64,000 bases of DNA, taken from the NCBI RefSeq assembly GCF_021049245.1, contig NZ_CP088020.1, positions 2,114,001 through 2,178,000 of the forward strand, in the 5' to 3' direction. This document shows positions 1 through 9,605 of the stretch, piece after piece. The notes under the pieces are model-generated. The model was not told the origin of the DNA, did not search any database, and was given only the letters and a program-made list of their open reading frames with translations. The stretch comes from Radiobacillus kanasensis (GTDB lineage Bacteria; Bacillota; Bacilli; Bacillales; Amphibacillaceae). Numbering within the stretch: the first letter of the stretch is position 1; every line of letters begins with the position of its first letter. The position numbers and the translations under genes were made by a program.

Positions 1-113
1 TTTCACCTCAAGTTAAAAGAAATTTTATACTTGGTGTTATTACATGAATTACCAATAAAGAGTTTCCAGCAATTCACGAGGTTTTTTTAGAGACGAGGCA
101 CTTAAGCTGATTT
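1..113 (-). other. 5' part of a group I intron inside nrdJ (partial)
   Basis: Directly after the exon ends in AGACGTGGT, the minus strand reads AAATCAGCTTAAGT and then GCCTCGTCT (positions 99-91). The last nine exon bases pair with this segment: five Watson-Crick pairs, one U-U mismatch, two G-C pairs, then a U.G wobble at the splice point. That is the hallmark of a group I P1 helix with its internal guide sequence. A few bases on comes CTCGTGAATTGCTGGAAACTC (complement of 61-81), which resembles the P3/P4 core entry of Bacillus and phage group IA introns. The catalytic 3' half and exon 2 are outside the window, so the class is not proven. Confidence 0.75.
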
Positions 114-908
114 ACCACGTCTTGATCCACCTTGTTCAACAAGGTGAGTTAGTTTTGCAATATCATCTAACCATGAAACAGATCCTGAAGATTTCCCATT
201 TACGCCTCTAGCTAACGTATTTCTTGGACGCAGGGTTGAACCGTTTGTTCCAACTCCCCCACCACGACTCATAATTTCCATCACTTGCTTTCGGTGATCC
301 GAAATACCTTCACGGGAATCTTTCACGAAAGGCATGACATAACAGTTAAAATAAGTAACATCTGTATCCGAACCAGCACCATATAGAACTCGTCCAGCAG
401 GAATGAAATTCATATTAGATAATTCATGATAAAAGGAATCGAACCATTCTTTTTGTTTCTCTTCTGTTCCTTCCACGTTCGAAAGACCAGTCGCATTTCT
501 CATCGCGATTTGTTCATAGAATATTTCAAGTGGCTTATCGATCACATCCAACGACCGTGTTACAACACCCGTTTCTATTTCTTTCTCATTATCCAAGACA
601 GACACAAACTCTTTATCCACTTGGATATCAGCTTGTTTATTTTCCCAGTCAATAGATTTTACAAATCCAAGACCTCTTGCGGGAAATTTAGGATCTGCTT
701 TTACCGTTAAGACAACAAAATCCCCTGTCGTTAAGGTTAGCTTTTCCGTATCTTTAAATGCATACCGATCTAACATAACTAGACGAGAAACACCCTTGTG
801 GGTCAGTTTCATATCGCTCGTAATCGGATGCACTTGTGGAAATAGACTAATATCTTTATTCAACCTTTCGACATTAATCTCCATAGAAACATCAGTAACA
901 GCGCTCAT
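114..908 (-). CDS. nrdJ: Adenosylcobalamin-dependent (class II) ribonucleotide reductase, exon 1
   Basis: This is the N-terminal 265 codons of a B12-dependent ribonucleotide reductase, which makes deoxyribonucleotides for DNA synthesis. It reads MSAVTDVSMEINVERL at the start and contains the family block YFNCYVMPFVKDS, with its Cys, and RGGGVGTNGSTLRPRN. It ends in the conserved GGSRRG, where relatives continue AQM for several hundred more residues. The start at 908 follows a strong GAGGGGAGA ribosome binding site; a longer reading frame begins at 1028 without support. After GGSRRG the frame reads only three more codons and hits a stop at 104, exactly where a group I intron appears to begin. 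I therefore annotate an exon rather than a truncated gene. Exon 2 would lie left of the window. The family call is strong; the split is inference from sequence structure. Confidence 0.85.
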
Positions 909-999
909 TTGCACATCTCCCCTCAATCCAAATATATTCATTTCGTTATTCTTGGGTGTTGATTCTTTACTACTTAATTTAACACACCCTTGACTAAAG

Positions 1000-1046
1000 A
1001 AACAATATATAGTGTCTGAAAAAACCAAAATTACTATATGTTGATT
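1000..1046 (-). promoter_or_regulatory. Pair of NrdR-box-like sites upstream of nrdJ
   Basis: Two 16-bp sites lie exactly 31 bp apart: the complement of 1000-1015 reads ACACTATATATTGTTT, and the complement of 1031-1046 reads AATCAACATATAGTAA. The NrdR consensus is acaCwAtATaTwGtgt. The first site matches at 15 of 16 positions, and the second keeps the central C-w-A-n-A-T-a-T-w-G core. Tandem boxes about three helical turns apart are the usual arrangement upstream of ribonucleotide reductase genes. Repression by NrdR is inferred. I did not assign a confident -10/-35 pair. Confidence 0.65.
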
Positions 1047-1336
1047 TCCAGAACGAGTGCATACGATTTTGTCAAAAACAAAAACTTCTAATTTTAATAG
1101 ATATTATTAGATAAACGAAGAAAACCTAGTAAAAAACATAACTTTTAACTTTTTTCTAAGTTTGCATAACCATTTCTATTCAGTCTTTATTTTGCATCAT
1201 TCGACAATCTTGGTAATTTTCTGTTCATAGAAATACCATTTCATTCATATAGTATAAGGAACTAGAAAAAATCTTTGAAATAAGAGAGAAAGAATGTATA
1301 TAATAAAGACGAATAAATGGTAAATGGGGGAACATC

Positions 1337-1723
1337 ATGGAAATATTAATTGCAGCCGTTGTTGCTTTTATCGTATTTACGCTCTATCGGTTTTTTAGAC
1401 AAAGAAAAATTATCAAGACATTAACAGAAGAAGAATTTATTAGTGGGTATAGAAAAGCACAACTCATCGATGTTCGTGAACCTAAGGAATTTGATGCTGG
1501 TCACATACTCGGTGCAAGAAACATTCCTATGTCTCAGCTTAGTCAAAGAATGCCTGAGGTTCGGAAAGATCAACCAGTGTACCTATATTGCCAAAGTGGT
1601 GCTCGTTCTGCCCGAGCAGCGTTCATGCTTCACAAGAAAGGCTACCGCGACTTGTATCAACTACAAAACGGATTCAAAAAATGGAACGGTAAAATCAAAA
1701 AAACCAAAAAAGCTTCTTACTAA
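1337..1723 (+). CDS. yqhL: Membrane-anchored rhodanese-like protein YqhL
   Basis: This 128-residue protein has one N-terminal membrane segment (about residues 3-20) followed by a single rhodanese domain. The domain shows the entry motif LIDVREPKEFDAGHI and the active-site loop CQSGARS with the persulfide cysteine at residue 85. Single-domain rhodaneses carry sulfane sulfur to acceptors; the physiological partner here is unknown. The start follows AAATGGGGGAAC. It sits convergent to gcvPB, as yqhL does in B. subtilis, and a good terminator follows at about 1727. Confidence 0.85.
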   Translation: MEILIAAVVAFIVFTLYRFFRQRKIIKTLTEEEFISGYRKAQLIDVREPKEFDAGHILGARNIPMSQLSQRMPEVRKDQPVYLYCQSGARSARAAFMLHKKGYRDLYQLQNGFKKWNGKIKKTKKASY

Positions 1724-1726
1724 ACA

Positions 1727-1757
1727 AAGCTGCATCTTATCGATGCAGCTTTTTCTA
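1727..1757 (+). terminator. Rho-independent terminator after yqhL
   Basis: The stem AAAGCTGCATC/GATGCAGCTTT with loop TTATC is followed by a run of T, three bases after the yqhL stop codon. Confidence 0.8.
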
Positions 1758-1806
1758 GTTTTACTTCAAAAGATACCATTCCTTAAAATCATCCAAATAA
1801 AACGTA

Positions 1807-1847
1807 GGGGACAAATCACGTTGTGACTCATCCCCCTGTTTTTTTTC
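1807..1847 (+). terminator. Second terminator-like hairpin between yqhL and gcvPB
   Basis: An imperfect stem closes with GGGGA/TCCCC, with an inner TCAC/GTGA, and is followed on the plus strand by TGTTTTTTTT. On the minus strand the downstream T-run is weak. It could back up yqhL termination or end the gcv transcript from the other side. Confidence 0.5.
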
Positions 1848-1877
1848 TATTTTACTTCCCTTTCAAACTCTCTATCT

Positions 1878-3338
1878 CTATTCTTTTATATAACGTAAAA
1901 TTGGTTTTCTGGCTGCTGTCGTTTCGTCCATCCGTTTCACAACCGTTGTGTAAGGAGCTTCTTGGACAATTTCCGGATTATCTTTTGCCTCTTGAGCAAT
2001 CTGGAGCATCGTATCAATAAACTCATCTAGCGTTTCTTTTGCTTCTGTTTCCGTAGGCTCCACCATTAATGCCTCCTCTACATTTAACGGGAAGTATATA
2101 GTAGGTGGATGGAAACCGAAGTCTAACAGACGTTTTGCGATATCTAATGTGCGAACCCCTAGCTTTTTCTGGTTCTTACCAGACAGCACGAACTCATGTT
2201 TACAATGTTGGTTATATGGTAAATGATATTCCTTTTCTAAACGTCTCATCATATAGTTTGCATTTAATACCGCGTATTCACTAACCTTCTTCAATCCTTC
2301 TGCTCCCATCGTACGGATGTACGTATAAGCACGTAAGTTGATTCCGAAGTTACCATAATAAGGCTTAACACGACCAATGGAATCAGGACGATTGTAATCA
2401 AAAATATACTCATCCTCTACTTTAGTTAAGACTGGCTTCGGTAAATATCTAGCTAGTTCTTCCGATACACCAACTGGACCAGATCCTGGTCCACCACCAC
2501 CGTGTGGGCCAGTGAATGTCTTATGAAGATTTAAATGGACCACATCAAATCCCATATCACCAGGTCGTGCATATCCCATAATCGCATTTAAGTTCGCTCC
2601 ATCATAATAAAGCTTTCCGCCAGCGTTATGAACAATTTCAGCCATTTCTAAAATATGTTCTTCAAAAAGACCTAGCGTGTTCGGATTAGTAAGCATAAGC
2701 GCGGCCGTATCATCGCCAACTACACGTTTCAAATCTTCTAAATCTACTAACCCTTTTTCATTCGACTTAACCGTTACAGATTCGAATCCTGCAACCGTAG
2801 CAGAAGCCGGATTGGTTCCGTGTGCAGAGTCCGGCACAATCACTTTCGTGCGATTCGTATCCCCATTTGATTCATGAAAAGCACGAATCATCATTAACCC
2901 AGTCCATTCACCATGGGCACCAGCTGCTGGTTGAAGTGAGACTTCATACATCCCAGTAATTTCCGCTAAAGATGTTTGTAAATCAAATAACATCTCCATA
3001 GCTCCTTGAACAGTTTTGTTGTCTTGATAAGGATGAATATGGCTAAAACCTTCTAATCGCGCCACATCTTCGTTTATTTTCGGGTTGTACTTCATCGTAC
3101 AGGAGCCAAGTGGGTAAAATCCAGAATCAACTCCGTGGTTTCGTTTCGATAACGCCGTATAGTGACGGATAACTTGTAACTCACTTAATTCAGGAAGCCC
3201 CGCTTCTTCTTCGCGAATATAAGCTGCTTCAAAAACATCGTTTAATTCTGTTTCTGGAACGTCTAAGGCTGGTAAGCTGAAGCTGGTTCTTCCTGGTTGA
3301 CTATGTTCAAAAATTAAAGGAAAGTCTTCGTTACGCAC
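1878..3338 (-). CDS. gcvPB: Glycine dehydrogenase (decarboxylating) subunit 2
   Basis: This is the C-terminal half of the split P-protein of the glycine cleavage system, 486 residues. It carries the pyridoxal phosphate lysine in [21 protein letters not shown] (Lys273), the glycine-rich loop after it, and the typical [11 protein letters not shown] block. With GcvPA it decarboxylates glycine and transfers the aminomethyl group to GcvH. It overlaps the end of gcvPA by 8 bp, which implies translational coupling. It is the last gene of the gcvT-gcvPA-gcvPB operon, which is controlled by the glycine riboswitch upstream of gcvT. Confidence 0.97.
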   Translation of the reverse strand: MRNEDFPLIFEHSQPGRTSFSLPALDVPETELNDVFEAAYIREEEAGLPELSELQVIRHYTALSKRNHGVDSGFYPLGSCTMKYNPKINEDVARLEGFSHIHPYQDNKTVQGAMEMLFDLQTSLAEITGMYEVSLQPAAGAHGEWTGLMMIRAFHESNGDTNRTKVIVPDSAHGTNPASATVAGFESVTVKSNEKGLVDLEDLKRVVGDDTAALMLTNPNTLGLFEEHILEMAEIVHNAGGKLYYDGANLNAIMGYARPGDMGFDVVHLNLHKTFTGPHGGGGPGSGPVGVSEELARYLPKPVLTKVEDEYIFDYNRPDSIGRVKPYYGNFGINLRAYTYIRTMGAEGLKKVSEYAVLNANYMMRRLEKEYHLPYNQHCKHEFVLSGKNQKKLGVRTLDIAKRLLDFGFHPPTIYFPLNVEEALMVEPTETEAKETLDEFIDTMLQIAQEAKDNPEIVQEAPYTTVVKRMDETTAARKPILRYIKE

Positions 3339-4680
3339 AAATATCCCCCACTTCTTTAATGAATGTATCGATCTCTTCTTTCGTACGGATTTCCGTAACG
3401 GCCACTAACATTTGATGGTTCCAATCTTCTTGGACTAGCCCCAGATCATAACCGCCAATGATTCCGCGCTCTAATAGATGTTCATTTACAGAAGAGACAG
3501 GCTTCGGAAGCTCTACAACAAGTTCGTTAAACGTAGCCCCGTTATATTTGACGGTAAAACCTGCAGCTTCTATTGCTTGCTTAGCATAGTACGTTTTTTG
3601 AATGTTCAACCACGCCATCTTTTTGACACCTTGTTTCCCAAGCGAACTCATCGCAACGGAAGCAGCAAGTGCATTAAGCGCTTGGTTAGAACAAATATTT
3701 GATGTCGCCTTATCACGACGGATATGCTGTTCTCGAGCTTGTAACGTTAAGACAAACCCGCGTTTCCCATCTTCATCAACTGTTTGCCCAACTAAACGCC
3801 CAGGAACTTTTCTCATAAGCTTCGCCGTTGTAGCAAAATACCCACAGTGTGGGCCACCAAATTGAGCTGGAATTCCGAATACTTGAGCATCTCCAACGAC
3901 AATATCTGCACCGAACTGTCCAGGTGGTGTTAAGTAGCCAAGAGCTAAAGGATTACTAGAAACGATAAACATCGTTTTCTTTTGATCCTCTAGTAATTGT
4001 TGAACGTCTGCTAATGGTTCCACTTGGCCAAAGAAGTTTGGATATTGAAGAACAACACTAGCTGTATCTGCATCAAGATGTTCTTTTAAAGCTTCTAGAT
4101 CTGTCACGCCATCTTTGATATCAATGTCAACAATCTCTAGATGAGGTCCTTTCGCGTACGTTTCGATAACAGCACGAGATTCTGGATGGATCGCTTTGGA
4201 TACAAGAATTTTCTTTTTCTTCGTTTGTGCTGCACTAAGGTTAACCGCCTCTGCTAGAGCCGTCCCCCCATCGTACATTGATGAATTCGCTACATCCATT
4301 CCTGTTAATTCGCTAATCATCGTTTGAAATTCAAAAATTGCTTGTAGTTCCCCTTGTGAAATCTCTGGTTGATACGGTGTGTAAGCTGTATAGAATTCAG
4401 ATCTAGAGATAACGTGGTCTACGACAGAAGGAATGTAGTGGTCATATACACCCGCACCTAGAAAGGACGTATGACTTTTCAACGATACATTCTTTTTAGC
4501 TAAGGCAGAGAGTTCTTGCATGAGTTCATATTCACTTGTAGGCTTCTTTACATTCAATTCTCCCTGAAAACGGACTTTTTCTGGAATATCTGAAAATAGT
4601 TCTTCTGTAGATTTTATACCAATCGTATCTAGCATTTCTTTTTTATCTGTCTCCGTCATTGGTAAATAACGAAATTCCAT
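3331..4680 (-). CDS. gcvPA: Glycine dehydrogenase (decarboxylating) subunit 1
   Basis: This is the N-terminal half of the split glycine decarboxylase, 449 residues, the usual length in Bacilli. Family blocks include [20 protein letters not shown], the [11 protein letters not shown] motif and [10 protein letters not shown]. It forms the heterotetrameric P-protein with GcvPB. The start at 4680 follows GGGGAGGGTAACCG and lies 21 bp downstream of gcvT. It is the second gene of the gcv operon. Confidence 0.97.
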   Translation of the reverse strand: MEFRYLPMTETDKKEMLDTIGIKSTEELFSDIPEKVRFQGELNVKKPTSEYELMQELSALAKKNVSLKSHTSFLGAGVYDHYIPSVVDHVISRSEFYTAYTPYQPEISQGELQAIFEFQTMISELTGMDVANSSMYDGGTALAEAVNLSAAQTKKKKILVSKAIHPESRAVIETYAKGPHLEIVDIDIKDGVTDLEALKEHLDADTASVVLQYPNFFGQVEPLADVQQLLEDQKKTMFIVSSNPLALGYLTPPGQFGADIVVGDAQVFGIPAQFGGPHCGYFATTAKLMRKVPGRLVGQTVDEDGKRGFVLTLQAREQHIRRDKATSNICSNQALNALAASVAMSSLGKQGVKKMAWLNIQKTYYAKQAIEAAGFTVKYNGATFNELVVELPKPVSSVNEHLLERGIIGGYDLGLVQEDWNHQMLVAVTEIRTKEEIDTFIKEVGDICA

Positions 4681-4701
4681 CGGTTACCCTCCCCAAATTA
4701 C

Positions 4702-5808
4702 TTACTTACTTCTTTTATAAAATGGTGTTGAAACTACTTCTGCTTTCAATCGTTTATTCCTTACTTCTACTAGAACCTCCGTTCCTAACTTCGTGTGATC
4801 TATTGAAAGAAGTGCCAGCCCGACATTTTTCTTTAAGGTAGGAGACTGTGTTCCGGTTGTAACAAAACCAATTTCTTGATCCTCTACAAACACTTTGTAC
4901 CCATGTCTTGGTATCCCTTTATCGATCATCTCAATACCGACTAACTTTCGTTTTGTTCCATGTTCTTTTTGTTCCTTTAAGATCGCTTTTCCGATAAAAT
5001 CCGATTCTTTATCTGTTTTTACAGCAAACCCAATTCCCGCTTCAATCGGAGTTATATCCTTACTTAATTCCTGGCCATATAAAGCGAGGTTTGCCTCAAA
5101 CCGAAGCGTATCTCTTGCTCCTAACCCAATTGGTTCTACACCATCTTCTTGACCTGCTCGTAATATTAGATCCCACAGCTTAGTCCCCGCAGCAGTATCT
5201 ATATAAATTTCAAACCCATCTTCACCTGTGTACCCTGTGCGAGAAACAATTGCTGGTTGAGAGATGCCAGTAAAATACACGGGTGAATCGAATTTAAAGA
5301 ATCCAATGGAAGAAAGATCCATCTCTGTTAGGGTTTGTAGGATTTTTTCAGCTTTAGGTCCTTGAAGAGCAAGTTGAACATACTCAGAAGAAAGGTTCGT
5401 AATTTCAACACCTTCTTCTTGATGCTTGATAAGCCAATCAAAATCCTTTTCCGTATTGGCCGCATTAACTACCAACAAGTACTTCGATTCCGCTAGCATA
5501 TACACGATAAGATCATCTACGGTTCCACCATTCTCGTAACACATCACCGAATATTGAGCCTTTTTTGGTGCAAGCTTAGATACGTCATTTGTTAACATTT
5601 TTTGCAAATAACGCTCACTCGCAGGTCCTTCGACTACTATTTCTCCCATATGGGAGACATCAAATAATCCTGCTGCAGTCCGAGTTGCTTCATGTTCTTT
5701 TTTGATGCCCGAAAATTGGACAGGTAAATCCCAACCACCAAAATCAATTGTTTTAGCCCCGTATTTTTCATAGCTTGGATAGACCGGTGTTCGCTTTAAT
5801 TCCGCCAT
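4702..5808 (-). CDS. gcvT: Aminomethyltransferase (glycine cleavage T-protein)
   Basis: This 368-residue T-protein moves the methylene group from aminomethyl-lipoyl GcvH to tetrahydrofolate and releases ammonia. Characteristic segments are FDVSHMGEI near the N-terminus, [14 protein letters not shown] in the middle and the C-terminal barrel. It is the first gene of the operon, reached by transcription that reads through the tandem glycine riboswitch at about 5915-6126. The start follows AAAAGGGGAGTGGAAC. Confidence 0.97.
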   Translation of the reverse strand: MAELKRTPVYPSYEKYGAKTIDFGGWDLPVQFSGIKKEHEATRTAAGLFDVSHMGEIVVEGPASERYLQKMLTNDVSKLAPKKAQYSVMCYENGGTVDDLIVYMLAESKYLLVVNAANTEKDFDWLIKHQEEGVEITNLSSEYVQLALQGPKAEKILQTLTEMDLSSIGFFKFDSPVYFTGISQPAIVSRTGYTGEDGFEIYIDTAAGTKLWDLILRAGQEDGVEPIGLGARDTLRFEANLALYGQELSKDITPIEAGIGFAVKTDKESDFIGKAILKEQKEHGTKRKLVGIEMIDKGIPRHGYKVFVEDQEIGFVTTGTQSPTLKKNVGLALLSIDHTKLGTEVLVEVRNKRLKAEVVSTPFYKRSK

Positions 5809-5914
5809 GTTCCACTCCCCTTTTTCTTGTTAATTGACAATGGATAGATATTAGAAAACACGACTATCTCTGTAAATGGCGATAGTCGAACATTCCCTAT
5901 ACTTCACAAAGGTA

Positions 5915-6126
5915 TAAAAAAACAGAGACTCCACCGAAAAAATCAGTAAAGTCTCTGTCCTTGCACCAGAAAGTTTCGCCCAATGAATCGGGCTTGCATC
6001 TTTGGTGGTTTACGAAACGAAATTCATAAACACTCTCCAGAGTTGCGTCACACAAAAGTCTTTTTGCCTGAGAGATTCGCTTATGCAGCTTGCTCCGTCG
6101 GCGCTACGTGATCGTAGTCTCTCCTT
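5915..6126 (-). ncRNA. Tandem glycine riboswitch with terminator, gcv operon leader
   Basis: Read on the minus strand, the first aptamer begins GGAGAGACTACG near 6125 and contains GCCGACGGAGCAAGCTGC and CTCTCAGGCAAAAAGAC. A short linker leads to a second aptamer with GATGCAAGCCCG, GGGCGAAACTTTCTGG and AAGGACAGAG. A terminator follows at once: stem AGAGACT/AGTCTCT (about 5923-5957) and a T-run. Each aptamer binds glycine. In this family binding disrupts the terminator, so that glycine switches its own degradation on. The tandem arrangement and the position in front of gcvT are typical. Confidence 0.93.
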
Positions 6127-6289
6127 TTGTATTCATCCGCGATTTTTAAATTTTAATTAGTTGGGCATACTATTAGTCACTTAGATTGTTATTTCTATGT
6201 AAATCATGGTTATTATACCATAGCCTTTTCGGGTTGTGGGAAAGAAATTCCTTTAAGACAAGAATCTCTAAGAGAGGAAGGGACAAGTC

Positions 6290-7975
6290 TTGAATATACA
6301 GCTACAACGAGATATAGACTTTATCGATGAATTAGATGAGAATTTAGAAAACGATCGTTCTTTCAGTTCATGGGAGTTATTCAAAATGAACTATGATTCT
6401 ACGAAAACAACGATTACTCCCGAATTCAAAGGATTAACCGCGCCAAAGCACCTACCTCATGTGACCTTTTTGGATCATCAGCTTGAATGTGCACAGCAAG
6501 TCGTAGAGGACATGAATGGGCGTGGAATTCTTGCAGATGAAGTAGGGCTTGGCAAAACAATAGAAGCTGGTTTAATCCTGAAAGAATATATGATTCGCGG
6601 GCAAGTGAAAAAAGGACTCATATTAGTGCCTGCATCCCTAGTCAATCAATGGGCAAATGAACTCAATCAAAAGTTTTATATTCCTGCTTTGTCGCAACGA
6701 AAACGACCAGTTTGGGATCAAGAAAATATCGTGATTACATCGATTGACACCGCAAAACGCGCTCCACATCGCGAAAAAATATTAGAGCAAGATTATGATT
6801 TCGTGTTAATCGATGAGGCTCATAAACTAAAAAATCACAAAACAAAAAACTATGAATTCGTTCGAAAAATAAAAAAGAAGTATTGTCTTCTATTAACTGC
6901 AACACCTGTTCAAAATAAATTAAGCGACATTTTTAATCTAGTATCTATTCTTAAGCCTGGATATTTAGGTAACTACGAAGACTTTACCAATCGGTTCGGT
7001 CGCGATCGAAAAAACCTATATAACGATGCCCATTTAAAACAACTGATTCAAAAAGTAATGGTGCGAAATCGCCGGGAAGATACAGGAATTGATTGGACGA
7101 AACGAAAAGTAGAAACGGTTTGGATAGATTTCACAGAAGAAGAGCAACAGGCTTATGACAAACTTAGAAATCTGTTACGAGAGTCCTATGCGGCAAGCTT
7201 CTCTTCGATTACATTATCGAGAGAATTATGCTCCTCTCGTGAAGCTTGTTACTTATCGATTCAAAAATTGCTTCAACAGCCTGATAAAGAGGTTCCTAAT
7301 CAAGAACAGTATGTGGAAATGATGAATGAGATTGGTCAGCTTCCACATCATTCAAAAGCGAAAAAAGTGGTTGAACTCATCCAACAAAAAGAAGATGATG
7401 AAAAGTTCATTGTTTTCACCGAATACCGAGCAAGTCAACTATATTTACAATGGTACTTGCAGCAACATGGCATCTCCTCTGTTCCATTCCGCGGGGGCTT
7501 CAAAAGAGGGAAAAAGGATTGGATGCGTCAATTATTCCAAAACCATGCACAGGTCCTAATCGCAACCGAAGCTGGTGGGGAAGGGATTAACCTACAATTT
7601 TGTAACAATATGATCAACTATGATCTCCCCTGGAATCCGATGCGATTAGAGCAAAGAATTGGTCGTATTCATCGCTTTGGACAAGAAAAGGATGTTCATA
7701 TTTATAATTTCGCCATCCGAAACACCATTGAAGACCATGTTTTAAACTTATTGTACGAAAAGATCCAGTTGTTCGAGCGGGTGGTAGGAAGTATCGATGC
7801 CATTTTAGCAGATTTAAACATTAAGGATGTGGAGAAGGAAATCCACTCCATCTTTTCCGAATCGTCGTCTGATGGAGAAGCAAGAATCAAATTAGAAAAC
7901 CTGTCTTCCGTTATTTCTCATGCACAAGAACAGGTCTCAGAGGAGGATTGGAATGGCAATCGAGAATCTTCATGA
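6290..7975 (+). CDS. yqhH: SNF2-family DEAD/DEAH helicase YqhH
   Basis: This 561-residue SNF2-type ATPase has Walker A DEVGLGKT (residues 83-90), the DEAH Walker B box (175-178), LLTATPVQN as motif III, TEAGGEGINLQ as motif V and QRIGRIHRFGQ as motif VI. It resembles RapA/HepA-like remodelers without their extra domains. Its substrate in Bacillus is not established. A TTG start at 6290 follows AGAGGAAGGG. The gene runs divergently from the gcv operon and overlaps the start of yqhG, as in B. subtilis. Confidence 0.9.
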   Translation: MNIQLQRDIDFIDELDENLENDRSFSSWELFKMNYDSTKTTITPEFKGLTAPKHLPHVTFLDHQLECAQQVVEDMNGRGILADEVGLGKTIEAGLILKEYMIRGQVKKGLILVPASLVNQWANELNQKFYIPALSQRKRPVWDQENIVITSIDTAKRAPHREKILEQDYDFVLIDEAHKLKNHKTKNYEFVRKIKKKYCLLLTATPVQNKLSDIFNLVSILKPGYLGNYEDFTNRFGRDRKNLYNDAHLKQLIQKVMVRNRREDTGIDWTKRKVETVWIDFTEEEQQAYDKLRNLLRESYAASFSSITLSRELCSSREACYLSIQKLLQQPDKEVPNQEQYVEMMNEIGQLPHHSKAKKVVELIQQKEDDEKFIVFTEYRASQLYLQWYLQQHGISSVPFRGGFKRGKKDWMRQLFQNHAQVLIATEAGGEGINLQFCNNMINYDLPWNPMRLEQRIGRIHRFGQEKDVHIYNFAIRNTIEDHVLNLLYEKIQLFERVVGSIDAILADLNIKDVEKEIHSIFSESSSDGEARIKLENLSSVISHAQEQVSEEDWNGNRESS

Positions 7976-8777
7976 TTTTATGGAAAACTATTTTAAAGCA
8001 AATGATTGTAGCATTGTAGAAAACAACAACGGAAAATTAAAAATTCAGTTGACCGACGTCATGGATGAATTACTAATGAACCGTCCTTTCTATTGGCAAT
8101 ATGTAAAGAAGCTCGGATATCCAGGACAGCCCATGGAAGTAAGCTTCATCACTAACCCAGAACGAAGAGAGGAAGAAGGAGAATGGATTCACTTTGGAAG
8201 TCCGCGCGTTCATCAAATATTTCGGACATTAAAAACGCAAGGTAGAATGACCAAATTATATGAACAGATCCAAGCGGGGCAACGAACTCCTTTGACACCA
8301 TGGCTTGTCATTAATATGAAGATTAGCTATGAAGGAAAGCAAAAAAAAGATGAAGTCGTATCTTTCGGATTAAACTTAATAAACGGAGCTATGCTTAAAG
8401 GGATGATGGAAGCTATTGAAGATCTCTCCTTTCACTCCAATATTTCGGACTTCAGTTACACCATGACACCGATTATTCGAATCAAAAGTGGATATCAACG
8501 AATTATCCAATATATCGAGAAATCTCTTCAACAAGAAGATCATGATTGGGCAGCAGAATCCTTGAAGCATTTGCAAGAGGAGCTTCAGCTCTTGGATCAC
8601 TTTTATACAGAAGGAGATCAACAAGACTCTGAGGAAGAGGCAGAATATGAACAACTCATGGAACAAGAGCGAAAAGATATAGAAAATAGATATCAACCGA
8701 CGATTCGTTTAGAAGTTGTCAACGGCGGATTATTTTATTTAAGTCAAACAACATCCAATCAGTTTTTACAAAAATAA
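7953..8777 (+). CDS. yqhG: YqhG family protein
   Basis: This conserved protein of 274 residues is always found next to the YqhH helicase in Bacillaceae. It has no signal peptide or membrane segment, is rich in charged residues and has a Glu-rich stretch near the C-terminus. The ATG at 7953 follows AGAGGAGG and overlaps yqhH by 23 bp; an upstream in-frame start at 7920 has no binding site. Overlap and pairing suggest it works with YqhH, but no function is known. Confidence 0.85.
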   Translation: MAIENLHDFMENYFKANDCSIVENNNGKLKIQLTDVMDELLMNRPFYWQYVKKLGYPGQPMEVSFITNPERREEEGEWIHFGSPRVHQIFRTLKTQGRMTKLYEQIQAGQRTPLTPWLVINMKISYEGKQKKDEVVSFGLNLINGAMLKGMMEAIEDLSFHSNISDFSYTMTPIIRIKSGYQRIIQYIEKSLQQEDHDWAAESLKHLQEELQLLDHFYTEGDQQDSEEEAEYEQLMEQERKDIENRYQPTIRLEVVNGGLFYLSQTTSNQFLQK

Positions 8778-8808
8778 GCAGGATCCTTTTGCTAAGGACC
8801 CTGCTTAT
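8778..8808 (-). terminator. Terminator shared by yqzE and yqhG
   Basis: The minus strand stem AGCAGGGTCC/GGATCCTGCT, with one G.U pair, is followed by TTATTTTTG. Both convergent genes end at its edges, so it may act in both directions. Confidence 0.6.
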
Positions 8809-8984
8809 TTTTTCCTTTGGAACAATAGTTTAAATGCTAATGGTAGCATACCAAACCAGTGATTAGAAATCCCTTCTTCTTTAGAGCGCCTTTGCTTTTT
8901 GCGCTCCTTCCGTTCTTCCGAAGGGGTATCCATGTACTTCACAATTTCTTGTGTCATAAATTTTACATAGTCGTTTCCAGACAT
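8805..8984 (-). CDS. yqzE: YqzE family small protein
   Basis: This 59-residue protein starts MSGNDYVKFMTQEIVKYMD, continues TPSEERKERKKQRR and ends NHWFGMLPLAFKLLFQRKK. The pattern of a YVK..T.E.V.YMDTP.EERK head and a WFG.LP...K..F tail is that of the YqzE family from the same locus in Bacillus. Its function is unknown. The start follows GAGGTGATGAC. It lies between convergent yqhG and aroK. Confidence 0.85.
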   Translation of the reverse strand: MSGNDYVKFMTQEIVKYMDTPSEERKERKKQRRSKEEGISNHWFGMLPLAFKLLFQRKK

Positions 8985-9014
8985 GTCATCACCTCGATTT
9001 GGGTTATTACAAGT

Positions 9015-9521
9015 TTACCCATTTCTTGATGGATTTATAAGAGAAATTATGTCTTCCGCTATTTCATCTGGTGATTTCTGATCTGTTCGAATATTTAAAT
9101 GAGCTGTTTCCTCATAAAGTGGCAATCTATGTTCATAGAGCAGGTAGGTGGAATCTGGATCCTTCCATAGAGGTCTGGCGGTATCTTCCGAAAGTCGGTC
9201 TTTTATGGTATCCCAACTCGTTTGTAAAAAGACCACAATTCCATTTGATTTCATCCATTCCCTATTTTCTTGTTTACCTATAATGCCTCCCCCTGTTGCA
9301 ATTACGCTTTCCGTTTCTGGCATTTGTTGAAGAATGTGACTTTCATATTGACGAAAGGTCTCTTCTCCTTTTTTTGCAAAAATATCCGGGATGGTTTCAT
9401 TATAATACTGCTCCAGTTCTCTATCGGTATCTTTAGCGTCCCATTTTAGGTGTTCTGCTAAACAAGAAGAAACGCTTGATTTTCCGCTCCCCATAAATCC
9501 AATTAAATAAATTGATTTCAT
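9015..9521 (-). CDS. aroK: Shikimate kinase
   Basis: This 168-residue P-loop kinase phosphorylates shikimate at the 3-hydroxyl in the aromatic amino acid pathway. It shows the Walker A motif GFMGSGKSS (residues 8-16), the substrate-binding DTDRELE region (the family normally has D-x-D), the glycine-rich ATGGGIIG loop and the lid segment DTARPLW with its Arg. The start follows TTGGAGGACCAAG. It appears to be transcribed alone, with a hairpin at 9569-9600 separating it from the ABC genes upstream. Confidence 0.93.
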   Translation of the reverse strand: MKSIYLIGFMGSGKSSVSSCLAEHLKWDAKDTDRELEQYYNETIPDIFAKKGEETFRQYESHILQQMPETESVIATGGGIIGKQENREWMKSNGIVVFLQTSWDTIKDRLSEDTARPLWKDPDSTYLLYEHRLPLYEETAHLNIRTDQKSPDEIAEDIISLINPSRNG

Positions 9522-9568
9522 CTTGGTCCTCCAATTTTTGTTGCTTATGTTACTTATTTTACCATATG

Positions 9569-9600
9569 AAAAGGCCTTGTAGAGATTCTCTACAAGACCT
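9569..9600 (-). terminator. Terminator after the ABC permease gene
   Basis: The stem CTTGTAGAGA/TCTCTACAAG lies directly after the permease stop. The minus strand then has only CCTTTTC, so the T-run is modest. Confidence 0.6.
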
Positions 9601-9605
9601 AACTA

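Noticed and set aside
102..113. Premature end of nrdJ read as a frameshifted or truncated pseudogene
   Set aside because: The frame is intact up to a motif boundary, and the following bases form a P1-like helix with the exon, which a random truncation would not give.
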